Assembly: GCF_027000115.1 (NCBI RefSeq)
Contig: NZ_JALTON010000002.1
Coordinates: 1-64,000 of the forward strand
Direction: 5' to 3'
DNA length: 64,000 nucleotides
Origin: Thiohalobacter sp.
Lineage (GTDB): Bacteria; Pseudomonadota; Gammaproteobacteria; Thiohalobacterales; Thiohalobacteraceae
In this document: positions 56,151-64,000 of the stretch, in pieces
Layout: the number at the start of each line of letters is the position of its first letter
How positions within the stretch are numbered: the stretch's first letter is position 1
Notes under the pieces: generated by a model
Told to the model about the DNA's origin: nothing
What the model saw: only the letters and a program-made list of their open reading frames with translations
Database searches by the model: none
Made by a program: the position numbers and the translations under genes

Positions 56151-56645
56151 ATGCCGGAACCCTGGATCGACGCCCTGATCGTCCTGGGCCTGCTGATTCT
56201 GGCCAACGGCGCGCCCATCCTGGCGCGCCTGCTCGCGGGCGGCCGCGAGGGCCGACCGGTGGACGGCGGACGGCGGGCGCCCGACGGCCGGCCCTGGCTC
56301 GGGCCGTCCAAGACCTGGCGGGGCATCCTGGCCGCGGTGCTGCTGACACCGCTGGCGGCCTGGGTGCTGGGCGAGCCGGCGCTGGCCGGCCTGCTGATCG
56401 GCATCGGGGCGATGGCGGGCGACCTGCTGGCCAGCTTCGTCAAGCGCCGGATGGGCATCCCCTCCAGCGGCATGGCGCTGGGCCTGGACCAGATTCCCGA
56501 AAGTCTGCTGCCGCTGCTGCTGGTGGAACCCCTCTACCGTTTCGGCCCCTGGCAACTCCTGGCCATGGTGATGCTGTTCCTGGTCGCCGAGCTGGTGCTG
56601 TCACGCATCCTCTACGCCCTGCACATCCGCAAGCACCCCTGGTGA
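56151..56645 (+). CDS. CDP-archaeol synthase family membrane protein (CarS-like)
   Basis: The 164 residues have four membrane helices and the family motifs NGAPILARL, GPSKTWRG, GDLLASFVKRRMGIPSSGMALGLDQIPES. The family is best known for archaeal CDP-archaeol synthase, and bacterial members are presumably CDP-alcohol lipid enzymes of unknown substrate. All motifs look intact. It is convergent with the metallophosphoesterase gene. Confidence 0.85.
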   Translation: MPEPWIDALIVLGLLILANGAPILARLLAGGREGRPVDGGRRAPDGRPWLGPSKTWRGILAAVLLTPLAAWVLGEPALAGLLIGIGAMAGDLLASFVKRRMGIPSSGMALGLDQIPESLLPLLLVEPLYRFGPWQLLAMVMLFLVAELVLSRILYALHIRKHPW

Positions 56646-56772
56646 CATCCCTGGCCGGACAGGGGGTCCATGACGCGAAGGGAAAGGGAGAGGACGGCCT
56701 GCACATGAACATGCTCTGCAACCTCAGCATTGAGGAAGCTACGCTCAAATAAAGACATCAAAGACCCCGCTA
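56646..56772. other. Convergent intergenic region
   Basis: A small hairpin CCTCA-GCAT-TGAGG lies near 56726-56739. It has no T-run; it could be a weak bidirectional stop. Confidence 0.3.
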
Positions 56773-57738
56773 TCAGCCGCGCGTCAGCCGATGCACCACC
56801 ACCTCGGGCGGGCAGTTGAGACGCACGTCGACCACGCAGGCACCGGAACCGGTCGAGGTGTAGCCCTGCAGGTCGCGAAAGCGCCATGCGCCCCGGCAGA
56901 AGCGACGCGGGGCACGCGCATTGCACATCACGGGAATGCCGCCGGGCAGACAGATCTGGCCACCGTGGGTATGGCCGCAGAGCATGAGGTCGAAGCCGGC
57001 ATAGGCGGCGTGGCGGTAGATCTCGGGGGAATGGGCCAGCAGCAGGCTGACGGCATCGCCCGGTATGGCCTCGGCAGCCCGTTCCAGATTGTCGGCACGG
57101 TGGAAGTGCGGATCGTCGATACCGGCTACATGCAGCGCCGCCTCGCGGCGGGTGACGACGGTGGATTCGTTGAGCAGCACCCGGATGTCCAGCGCCTCGA
57201 TGTCCGGGACCATGCGGATGGTATCGTGATTGCCCAGCACCGCCAGCACCGGGCCGCGCAGGTACGGCCGCACCCTCGCCAGGCCCTCGACGGCCGCCTG
57301 GAACGGCCCGAAGGTACGGGCACGGAAGTCGCCGGTGAGCACGCACAGATCGTATTCCAGCCCGCGCACGGCCTCGATCAGCGCCGCCGGCATGTCGTCG
57401 GCCATGTCGAGATGAAGATCCGACACCTGCAGGATGCGGAAACCCTCGAAGGCCGGATCCAGCCGTGGCAGGGCCACCGATCGCTCGCGGATCCGGATAC
57501 GCCGCGCGTTGCGTTGGCCACGTCCGTGCAGGCCACTGAGTCGCAGCAGGCCGCGCATCCAGCCGTGGATGGAATACCAGTTCTCGATGTGGAAGAAGGT
57601 GCGGCCGGGCGCGAACACCCGGGCCTCGTAGTCGCATTCCATGCCCAGGCGCTGGGCGAGATGGGTGCGGCCGATGCGGGCCTCGAGCTGCTCGCGCACC
57701 GTCTCCGGCATGGGCGGACAGCGCAGGGCCTCATTCAT
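56773..57738 (-). CDS. Metallophosphoesterase
   Basis: The ATG at 57738 overlaps the rhomboid stop by 8 bp and gives 321 residues. Calcineurin-type metal motifs are in order: VSDLHLD, TGDFRA, GNHD, LAHSPE and GHTHGGQ. The N-terminal 100 residues carry basic segments (RLSGLHGRGQRNARRIRIR). Similar proteins act on UDP-diacylglucosamine or cyclic nucleotides, but the substrate cannot be assigned here. Confidence 0.87.
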   Translation of the reverse strand: MNEALRCPPMPETVREQLEARIGRTHLAQRLGMECDYEARVFAPGRTFFHIENWYSIHGWMRGLLRLSGLHGRGQRNARRIRIRERSVALPRLDPAFEGFRILQVSDLHLDMADDMPAALIEAVRGLEYDLCVLTGDFRARTFGPFQAAVEGLARVRPYLRGPVLAVLGNHDTIRMVPDIEALDIRVLLNESTVVTRREAALHVAGIDDPHFHRADNLERAAEAIPGDAVSLLLAHSPEIYRHAAYAGFDLMLCGHTHGGQICLPGGIPVMCNARAPRRFCRGAWRFRDLQGYTSTGSGACVVDVRLNCPPEVVVHRLTRG

Positions 57739-58441
57739 GCCAGGAACGCCCGTGATGCGGCGGCTGCCACAGCCGCACTTCCCGACGCTTGAACAGTGGC
57801 ACCAGCAGCATGCCGGCGACGAAACCGCCGATGTGGGCACCGAAGGCCACGCCGCCGCTACTGGCCGGCGCCGCCGCCGAACTGATGAGCTGGAACAGGA
57901 ACCAGAAGCCCAGTACCCAGCCGGCGGGCAGCACCATGGTGTGCAGCAGGAACCCCAGCGGGATGCCCACCACCACCCGGGCGTGGGGATAGAGCAGCAG
58001 ATAGGCGCCGAGCACACCGGAGATGGCGCCACTGGCACCGATCATGGGAATGGTCGATTCGGGATTCGGCAGCGCCTGGGCAAACACCGCCGCCACCCCG
58101 CAGACCAGATAGAACAGCAGGAAGCGGCCGTGGCCCATGGCATCCTCGACATTGTTGCCGAAGATCCACAGGTAGAGCATGTTGCCGATCAGGTGCATCC
58201 AGCCGCCGTGCAGGAACATGCTGGTGAAGACGGTGGTCCAGGGCGGCACCCAGGCCAGCTGGGGATCGAGCTGGGCGTGGCCGAACAGCACCCCCGGTAT
58301 GACACCCAGCGCCATCACCGCCACCTGCCCCGCGCGTCCCAGGCTGAGCTGCCACAGGAACACCAGGATGCACAGCCCCATCAGGGTCACCGTGACAATG
58401 GGCGGGCGTTCGGTCGGGTTGTCGTCGTGCAGCGGAATCAT
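57731..58441 (-). CDS. Rhomboid family intramembrane serine protease
   Basis: With the ATG at 58441 (overlapping the CDGSH gene stop as ATGA) it has 236 residues and six membrane helices. The catalytic Ser137 lies in GASGAISG and the His203 in GAHIGGFVAG. The HGGWMHLIGNMLYLWIFG stretch is typical of the larger bacterial rhomboids. Confidence 0.93.
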   Translation of the reverse strand: MIPLHDDNPTERPPIVTVTLMGLCILVFLWQLSLGRAGQVAVMALGVIPGVLFGHAQLDPQLAWVPPWTTVFTSMFLHGGWMHLIGNMLYLWIFGNNVEDAMGHGRFLLFYLVCGVAAVFAQALPNPESTIPMIGASGAISGVLGAYLLLYPHARVVVGIPLGFLLHTMVLPAGWVLGFWFLFQLISSAAAPASSGGVAFGAHIGGFVAGMLLVPLFKRREVRLWQPPHHGRSWHE

Positions 58442-58869
58442 GCGCCGGCGTCCGCCTCGCCATCGATGGCGAATCCGCAGCGGCGGTGGCTGGCGTCGCA
58501 GAAGGGCCGGTTGCCCGACTGCCCGCAGCGGCACAGCGCGGCCTTGTTGCGGGTAGTGCAGCTGCCGTCGGCGCCGACGATTTCCACGGGACCGCGCACG
58601 ATCAGCATGGCGTTGCGCCGCACCGTGATCTGCAGCGGGCCGGTCGCCGCCCCGGGTACCTCCGCCTTCTCGTCCTCGACATGGCCGGGATCGGCAAAGC
58701 CGGCCACCCGGTGGCTGCCATCGCAGAAGGGCGGGGTGCCGGTGTGGCCACAACGGCACAGGGCAGTATCCCCGGGGCGCTCCACGCGGCTGCCGTCCGG
58801 CAGCTCGATGACGAGGGGCTGGTCGATGTACAACGGCCCGTTGGGGCGCAGGCGGATGGTGGTGGTCAT
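58438..58869 (-). CDS. Twin CDGSH iron-sulfur protein
   Basis: This 143-residue protein has two CDGSH-type 2Fe-2S motifs, CRCGHTGTPPFCDGSH and CRCGQSGNRPFCDASH, each with the three Cys and one His ligands. The ATG at 58869 (begins MTTTIRLRPNGPLYI) is chosen because upstream sequence is unlike the family. It is translationally coupled to the rhomboid gene. Confidence 0.9.
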   Translation of the reverse strand: MTTTIRLRPNGPLYIDQPLVIELPDGSRVERPGDTALCRCGHTGTPPFCDGSHRVAGFADPGHVEDEKAEVPGAATGPLQITVRRNAMLIVRGPVEIVGADGSCTTRNKAALCRCGQSGNRPFCDASHRRCGFAIDGEADAGA

Positions 58870-58945
58870 GGACGCTCCGGCAACAACAAGGGTCTGCCGC
58901 CATTCTGACGCCCGGGCGGACCTCGGGCAACGCCGCACCCCGGAC

Positions 58946-60022
58946 TCAGAACAGATCGAGCTGCCGATCGTCACCCGCCCGCGGCGGGCGAAAGCCGCTG
59001 CAGTCGAGTGGCGGCAGCCCCGGAAACCCCAGCCTCCGCCGGGCCAGCCGGAAGCGCTGGGCGATCAGATCCGCATAGGGCCCGGTACCCGTCATGCGCG
59101 CGCCGAAGCGGCTGTCGTAGAGCGCTCCGCCCCGGCAGTCGCGCAGCCGCGCCAGCACGTGCGCGGCTCGACGGGGCTCGTGCACGGCCAGCCAGTCCTC
59201 GAACAGCGGTGCCACCTCGCGCGGCAGCCGCAGCAGCACATGGCCGGCATCGAGCGCGCCCGCCTCGCGGGCCGCCGCCAGCAGCGTTTCCAGCTCGCCG
59301 TCGGTAAGCACCGGGATCACCGGCGCCACCAGCACGCTGACCGGGATGCCCGCCTCGCTCAGCCTGCGAATCATCTCCAGCCGCCGGCGCGGGGCCGCGG
59401 CGCGCGGTTCCATGCGCCGCGCCAGTTCCGCATCCAGGGTGGTGAGCGACACCGCGACCGACACCCGTCCGGCCTCGGCCATCGGCACCAGCAGGTCGAG
59501 GTCACGCTCCACGCCTGCCGACTTGGTGACGATGCTCACGGGGTGGCCGCACCCCGCCAGCACCTCCAGCAGTCGCCGGGTCAGCCGCAACCGCCGCTCG
59601 ATCGGCTGGTAGGCGTCGGTATTGATGCCCAGCGCGAGAGGTGCACAACGGTAGCCGGGGCGCGCCAGCTCCCGGCGCAGGATCTCCGGCGCGTCCGGCT
59701 TCCAGGTCAGGCGGGTCTCGAAGTCCAGCCCCGGCGACCAGCCCAGCCAGGCATGCGCAGGCCGCGCGAAACAGTAGATGCAGCCGTGCTCGCAGCCGCG
59801 ATAGGGATTGATGGAACGGTCGAAGGGCACGTCGGGCGAATCGTTGTACGCAATGACGCTGCGCGCGCGATCGACGTGCAGCTCGGTGGGAATGCGGTCC
59901 GGACGGGCCTCGAGCGAACCCCAGCCGTCATCGACATACTCCAGTGCCCGGGTGTCGTAACGGTTGTCGGAATTGCCGAGCGCACCGCGCCCGCGCAGCG
60001 GCTTGTCGTGGCGAAGGGCCAT
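58946..60022 (-). CDS. Radical SAM protein of the PA0069/Rv2578c family
   Basis: The 358 residues have the radical SAM Cys77-x3-Cys81-x2-Cys84 in YRGCEHGCIYCFARP, within a SplB-like fold (ALGINTDAYQPIERRLRLTR, IVTKSAGVERDLDLL). Members are widespread, and their reaction is unknown. The gene lies 51 nt after the response regulator. Confidence 0.9.
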   Translation of the reverse strand: MALRHDKPLRGRGALGNSDNRYDTRALEYVDDGWGSLEARPDRIPTELHVDRARSVIAYNDSPDVPFDRSINPYRGCEHGCIYCFARPAHAWLGWSPGLDFETRLTWKPDAPEILRRELARPGYRCAPLALGINTDAYQPIERRLRLTRRLLEVLAGCGHPVSIVTKSAGVERDLDLLVPMAEAGRVSVAVSLTTLDAELARRMEPRAAAPRRRLEMIRRLSEAGIPVSVLVAPVIPVLTDGELETLLAAAREAGALDAGHVLLRLPREVAPLFEDWLAVHEPRRAAHVLARLRDCRGGALYDSRFGARMTGTGPYADLIAQRFRLARRRLGFPGLPPLDCSGFRPPRAGDDRQLDLF

Positions 60023-60073
60023 GCGCCCATTGCAGCAGCCGGCGCCGCCGCGGGCAAGGGCCGGGACAGGAAA

Positions 60074-60841
60074 TCAGTGCCGGGCGCGGCGTGCGCTTTC
60101 GGGCCGGGCCCTCACGCCGCCCAGCAGGTCCAGCAGACCCGCCTCCAGCGCGCGCGCCTGGCGTTGCGCGGCCTGCTCCAGCGTGGCCCGCACCAGGCCG
60201 CCGAGCTGCGGCGCCAGGCCTTCCTGAAGCCGCGAAGTCAACTGCGTGGCCAGGTCGCCCGACAACCGTTCGAGATCGGCACGCAGGGCGGCCTCCGAGG
60301 CCGCAAGCGCCTGCTCCAGATGCCGGCGCATGAGCGCCGGGAGCTGCTCGGCCAGCACTCCGGCAAGGGTTTCGGCGACCCGTCGCGCGGCATCGCCCGC
60401 CCAGACATCGGCATCGCTCGGCGCCGGGTCCGGCTGCGGGGCAGGCGCCTCTGCGTGCAGGGGGATACTGCGCGCACTCAGCAGATCGTCCAGCAGGCGA
60501 CAGAGCTGACGGGGATCGTCGCCCTTGCGCACCACCGCGCGCACGCCGAAGCTCCGCGCCCGGCGCTCCAGGCCCTCGTCCACGCCGGCGCTGACCAGCA
60601 CCACCGGGATCGACGAGGTCAGGGTCGAACTGGCCAGCTCCAGCGCGGCGTCACAGCCGTCCATGCCCGGCATGAGATTGTCCATGACCACGGCATCGGG
60701 TCGCAGGACGGGAATCACGCGCAGGGCAATCTCCGCAGCACCGGCTTCCTCCACCCGATAACCGCAGCCTTCCAGCAGCCGACGCGTGACGAGACGCGCC
60801 GACGGCGAATCGTCGACCACCAGGATCGTATGTTGGCTCAT
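60074..60841 (-). CDS. Response regulator with a helical C-terminal region
   Basis: The 255 residues have an N-terminal receiver (1-125; phospho-Asp in VVMDNLMPGMDG, acidic pair VVDDSPSARL). A Pro-rich linker follows, then about 110 residues of Ala/Leu/Arg/Glu-rich amphipathic helix with no recognised output domain. The tail resembles the dimeric coiled coils of some PilH/FimV-associated or gliding regulators only in composition. The usual receiver Lys position reads VVRKGDD, so it is present. Confidence 0.75.
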   Translation of the reverse strand: MSQHTILVVDDSPSARLVTRRLLEGCGYRVEEAGAAEIALRVIPVLRPDAVVMDNLMPGMDGCDAALELASSTLTSSIPVVLVSAGVDEGLERRARSFGVRAVVRKGDDPRQLCRLLDDLLSARSIPLHAEAPAPQPDPAPSDADVWAGDAARRVAETLAGVLAEQLPALMRRHLEQALAASEAALRADLERLSGDLATQLTSRLQEGLAPQLGGLVRATLEQAAQRQARALEAGLLDLLGGVRARPESARRARH

Positions 60842-61047
60842 TGTGGCTCCATCCTCTGGAGGGCGGCCGCGTCATCCTGCTGCGGCCGGCTCTTCTTGTT
60901 GTGGTCGGTTGAACATAGTCAATGGCCGCGGAATTTACAACTGATTACGCGGGATTATGCGGAAGCCGGCTCTAAGCGACTGAACAGGCTTGTATTCAGG
61001 CGTGATGGCGATACCATGCGAGGAGCAATCCCGCTGCGGAGTCCGGC

Positions 61048-61431
61048 ATGAACCTGGAAAAGGTCGTCTTTGCGTTCTTCATTCTGCTTGCCCTCACCCT
61101 CAACTTCGGCTTCGTGATGGGCGAGATCGACAATCCCGATCATCACAATCGCTACGAGCTGTTCAGCGCACTGATCGTCAGCCTCATCGCCACCGTGCTC
61201 AAGTTCGGTGACCGCACCCACATCGGTGCCGTACTGCTGGCCACCAGCCTGGTAGCCGACCTGCAGTTGCTGGCCGCCGTGGGGGTGTGGGGCTATGCGA
61301 CCTACGTGGCGGAACTGGGCGTAGACGGCCGCATCATGGCAGACATCGTGGCACTGTCCGGAGGCGCGCTGGTTGCCAACGTCTGTTCGGTGGTGCTGCT
61401 CATCATCGAGACAGTCATGATGCGACGCTGA
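61048..61431 (+). CDS. DUF6394 family membrane protein
   Basis: This 127-residue protein has four hydrophobic segments (about 5-24, 40-54, 60-88, 100-124) and no catalytic motif. It lies 9 nt before the potassium channel gene. The same pairing is seen in other gammaproteobacteria (general knowledge), which suggests a channel accessory role. Confidence 0.75.
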   Translation: MNLEKVVFAFFILLALTLNFGFVMGEIDNPDHHNRYELFSALIVSLIATVLKFGDRTHIGAVLLATSLVADLQLLAAVGVWGYATYVAELGVDGRIMADIVALSGGALVANVCSVVLLIIETVMMRR

Positions 61432-61440
61432 GGCCGGAAG

Positions 61441-63144
61441 GTGGAACACGTCGTCTCCCTCGTCCTGCGCCGCATGCGGCGGCCGCTGATCGTACTGATC
61501 ACGGCCTACGCCATCTCCATCCTTGGCTACACACTCATCGAGGGCGTGGACGACCAGGGACAGCCCTGGCGCATGGGTTTCTTCCATGCATTCTACGTGG
61601 TCAGCTACATGGGCTCGACCATCGGCTTCGGCGAACTGCCCTACCCGTTCACCGATGCCCAGCGGTTGTGGACCACGGTCATGATCTACCTCACGGTGAT
61701 TTCCTGGCTGTATGCCATCGGCTCGTTGCTCACCATCCTGCGTGACGAGAACTTCCGCCGGGTGCTGGCCTTCTCAAGCTTCTCCCGCCGCGCTGCTGCC
61801 CTGCGCGAGCCCTTCTACGTCATCTGTGGCTATGGCGACACCGGCAGCCTGATCGTGCGCGAGCTGGCCGAGCGCGGCATTCCGGCCACTGTCATGGATA
61901 TCGACGAAGACAGGTTGCACGCCCTGGAACTGGAGGACCTGCCCCTGTACATGCCAGGGCTGTGTGCCGATGCCAATGACATCGCCAACCTGCGCGCCGC
62001 GGGACTGGATCACCCGGCCTGTCGCGGCGTGGTCGCCGTCACCAACCGTGACGCCACCAACCTGAAGATCGCACTGACCGTCAAGCTGCTGCGGCCGGAC
62101 ATGAAGGTGATTGCCCGCGCCGAGCACCGCGACAGCGCCGCCAACATGGCCTCCTTCGGGACCGATCACATCATCAATCCTTTCGAGACCTTCGGTGACC
62201 TGTTCGGAATGCTGTTCCATTCCCCGGCCATGCACCTGGTTCATGAATGGATCACCGCCATACACGATGCCCCGCTGGAGGAATTCGTCACCCCGCCGTC
62301 GGGCGGCTGGATACTCTGCGGCTACGGGCGGTTCGGCAAGGCCGTCCGGCGCTACCTCAACTTCGAGGGCGTCGACGCCCGCGTGGTGGAAGCCGATCCG
62401 GTCTCGACCGATCCGCCGGAAAAAAGCGTGATCGGACGCGGCACCGAGGCCCACACCCTGCTCGAGGCCGGTATCCGCGATGCCGTCGGCATCATCGCAG
62501 GCACCGACGACGATACCAACAATCTTTCCATTCTGATCACGGCCAAGGATCTCAACCCGAAGCTGTTCACGGTCGCCCGACAGAACCAGATCGACAATGA
62601 CGACATCTTCCACGCCTTCGATCCCGACCTGCTGATGCAGCCGAGCACCATCACTGCCCGGCGCATGCTGTCGCTGATCCTCACACCGCTGCTGGCGGAC
62701 TTCTTCGAACTCGCCCGCGAGCAGGACGAGGCCTGGGCCAACGTCCTGGTGAGCCGGGTAACCGGCGTGGTCACCGACCGCTCGCCACAGACCTGGGAAA
62801 TCCTGCTCGACGAGGAACAGGCCCCGGCGGTGACCACCCTGATCGGGGAAGGTCTGCAGATTCGCCTGGCGCACCTGCTCACCGACCCGCACCAGCGCGA
62901 CCGCGCACTGCGCTGCGTCTGCCTTCTGCATCGTCACGGCAGCCGCCGCACGCTGTTGCCCGACGAAGACCTGGTCCTCGCGCCGGGCGACCGCCTGCTG
63001 TTCTGTGGCAACGCCCGCGAGCGTTCGGCCATGGCCTTCACCTGTCTCAATCTGAACATTCTCAATTTCGTGGTGACCGGGGAGGATCGTCCGGCGGGCA
63101 TGGTCTGGAGCTGGCTCGCACGGCGCAGGGCGGCCACGGGCTGA
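61441..63144 (+). CDS. Two-helix potassium channel with two TrkA-N/RCK domains
   Basis: Translation starts at a GTG (61441), giving 567 residues. Two membrane helices (about 15-33 and 75-95) flank a pore loop with selectivity filter TIGFGE (60-65), a variant of TVGYGD. Two Rossmann folds follow, with CGYGDTGS near 130 and CGYGRFGKA near 290, and a TrkA-C domain comes near the end. It probably mediates potassium flux gated by nucleotide or ion binding. Confidence 0.9.
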   Translation: MEHVVSLVLRRMRRPLIVLITAYAISILGYTLIEGVDDQGQPWRMGFFHAFYVVSYMGSTIGFGELPYPFTDAQRLWTTVMIYLTVISWLYAIGSLLTILRDENFRRVLAFSSFSRRAAALREPFYVICGYGDTGSLIVRELAERGIPATVMDIDEDRLHALELEDLPLYMPGLCADANDIANLRAAGLDHPACRGVVAVTNRDATNLKIALTVKLLRPDMKVIARAEHRDSAANMASFGTDHIINPFETFGDLFGMLFHSPAMHLVHEWITAIHDAPLEEFVTPPSGGWILCGYGRFGKAVRRYLNFEGVDARVVEADPVSTDPPEKSVIGRGTEAHTLLEAGIRDAVGIIAGTDDDTNNLSILITAKDLNPKLFTVARQNQIDNDDIFHAFDPDLLMQPSTITARRMLSLILTPLLADFFELAREQDEAWANVLVSRVTGVVTDRSPQTWEILLDEEQAPAVTTLIGEGLQIRLAHLLTDPHQRDRALRCVCLLHRHGSRRTLLPDEDLVLAPGDRLLFCGNARERSAMAFTCLNLNILNFVVTGEDRPAGMVWSWLARRRAATG

Positions 63145-63148
63145 AACC

Positions 63149-63685
63149 ATGCAGCTTTACCTGATGCGACACGGCCACAGCGAATACAACGCGCTGGGAC
63201 TGTGCAACGACGATCCCGGGGTTCCGGTACATCTCACCCGGAAGGGACGTGCCCAGGCGGAGGCTGCAGCGGCAAGACTGCGCGAGGTGCCCCTGGAGGC
63301 AATGATCGCCTCGGAACTGCCGCGGACCCGAGAGACGGCCGAGATCGTCAACCGCTTCCATGGCGTGCCCATCCATGTCCATCCCGCGCTCAACGACATC
63401 CGCACCGGCTTCGACGGTCGCCCGGTTGCGGAATACTTTGCCGCCACCCGCCCCGACCGGCTGCGCATACGGCCGCCCGGGGGCGAGTCGGTACTCGACT
63501 ATCGCGAGCGCGTACTGGGCTTTGTGGACTGGCTGGCACAGCAGCCCTGGCAAGTGCTGCTGGTGGTGGCACACGAGGAGACGCTGCGCATTCTGAATGC
63601 CCACTTCACCGGGCTGCCCGAAGACCGTCTGCTCGACCAGGACTTCGCCAACTGCGAGATATTGCGGTTCCGCCTTGAACCCTGA
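63149..63685 (+). CDS. Histidine phosphatase family protein
   Basis: The 178 residues start with LYLMRHGHSEYN (phospho-His in RHG), with the second catalytic His in VVAHEETLRIL and Glu in SELPRTRETAE. It could be a phosphoglycerate mutase-like or SixA-like phosphatase; the substrate is not evident. It lies 4 nt after the channel gene. Confidence 0.87.
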   Translation: MQLYLMRHGHSEYNALGLCNDDPGVPVHLTRKGRAQAEAAAARLREVPLEAMIASELPRTRETAEIVNRFHGVPIHVHPALNDIRTGFDGRPVAEYFAATRPDRLRIRPPGGESVLDYRERVLGFVDWLAQQPWQVLLVVAHEETLRILNAHFTGLPEDRLLDQDFANCEILRFRLEP

Positions 63686-63749
63686 CCCGCATAGAGTGCA
63701 CCAGGACACGAGACACCTCAGCCGACAGGGGCACAAGCCGTCCCGCCAG

Positions 63750-64000
63750 TCAGGGCAGCGGACAATCGACGCCGGTGCCACCGAGGCCACAGTAGCCGCC
63801 GGGATTCTTCGCCAGATACTGCTGGTGGTAGTCCTCGGCATAGTAGAAGGCCGGCATCCGCAGTATCTCGGTGGTGATGGTTCCCAGGCCCGCGGCCGCG
63901 AGCGCGGCCTGGTAACGCGCACGAGAGGCCTCGGCGGCTCCTAACTGTTCGTCGTTCGCGCAGTAGATGCCGGAGCGGTACTGGGTGCCGAGATCATTGC
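63750..64000 (-). CDS. msrA: Peptide methionine sulfoxide reductase MsrA, C-terminal part (cut by window edge)
   Basis: The 83 visible codons include [32 protein letters not shown] and the C-terminal [14 protein letters not shown], all characteristic of MsrA, with the resolving Cys residues present. The catalytic N-terminal GCFW motif is outside the window. It converges with the histidine phosphatase gene. Confidence 0.93.
   Translation of the reverse strand, partial: NDLGTQYRSGIYCANDEQLGAAEASRARYQAALAAAGLGTITTEILRMPAFYYAEDYHQQYLAKNPGGYCGLGGTGVDCPLP

Noticed and set aside
55837-56349. N-terminal extension of the HDOD-PP2C protein
   Set aside because: The extension crosses the divergent gene and the promoter, and has Arg/Pro/Ala-rich antisense composition.
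57641-61051. Very long plus-strand open frame (over 1100 codons) opposite several genes
   Set aside because: It lies antisense to five genes with clear family motifs, is rich in His/Gln/Arg/Gly, and has no domain. This is a typical high-GC antisense open frame.

Overview
This is a high-GC chromosomal window from a motile gammaproteobacterium. Three things point there: a Pseudomonas/Vibrio-type flagellar hierarchy (FlrA/FleQ, the FlrB-FlrC pair, sigma-54 promoters, then FliA), the gene order flhA-flhF-flhG-fliA-cheYZA, and cheV-cheR beside flgA-flgM-flgN-PilZ. A Chromatiales/Ectothiorhodospiraceae-like host is my guess; the genus cannot be fixed from this stretch.

Layout. Bases 1-44749 are a nearly uninterrupted flagellar and chemotaxis supercluster read leftward (minus strand). 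In transcription order from the right it contains cheV-cheR, the rod/hook genes flgBCDEFGHIJKL, flagellin fliC with flaG-fliD-fliS-fliT, the regulators flrA and flrBC, the basal body/export genes fliEFGHIJ and fliK, a globin-coupled GGDEF-EAL gene, fliLMNOPQR-flhBA, flhF-flhG-fliA, and cheY-cheZ-cheA (cheA cut by the window edge). On the plus strand at 44875-47639 follow flgA, flgM, flgN and a YcgR-like PilZ gene, then a tRNA-Arg(CCT). Promoter motifs readable in the DNA fit the cascade. Sigma-54 type (-24/-12) sites precede flgB, flgA, fliE, fliK, fliL, flrBC and fliD, and probably the globin-EAL gene. FliA (sigma-28) sites precede fliC, cheYZA, cheV and flgM.

Bases 47919-55836 (minus) hold an unusual tightly packed gene string: an HDOD-PP2C phosphatase, an RsbW-type kinase, a STAS antagonist, an MCE-type lipid ABC transporter (permease, ATPase, MlaD-like protein, auxiliary lipoprotein) and a RelA-type (p)ppGpp enzyme. 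It is preceded by a site with a perfect sigma-28 -10 element. This is the most interesting part of the window because it may link the flagellar regulon, a partner-switching phosphorelay, envelope lipid transport and the stringent response.

Bases 56151-64000 are ordinary housekeeping and accessory genes: a CDP-archaeol-synthase-family membrane protein, metallophosphoesterase, rhomboid protease, twin CDGSH protein, radical SAM protein, a response regulator, a DUF6394 protein with a TrkA-N potassium channel, a histidine phosphatase and the C-terminal part of MsrA. Non-coding features include a 281-bp MITE-like element with 31-bp inverted ends and TA flanks (46533-46813), a 260-bp quasi-palindromic element (14770-15029) with a related end next to the fliC promoter, and a cluster of four small repeat families between flrA and flrB. 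No rRNA, CRISPR array, prophage or transposase gene was seen.
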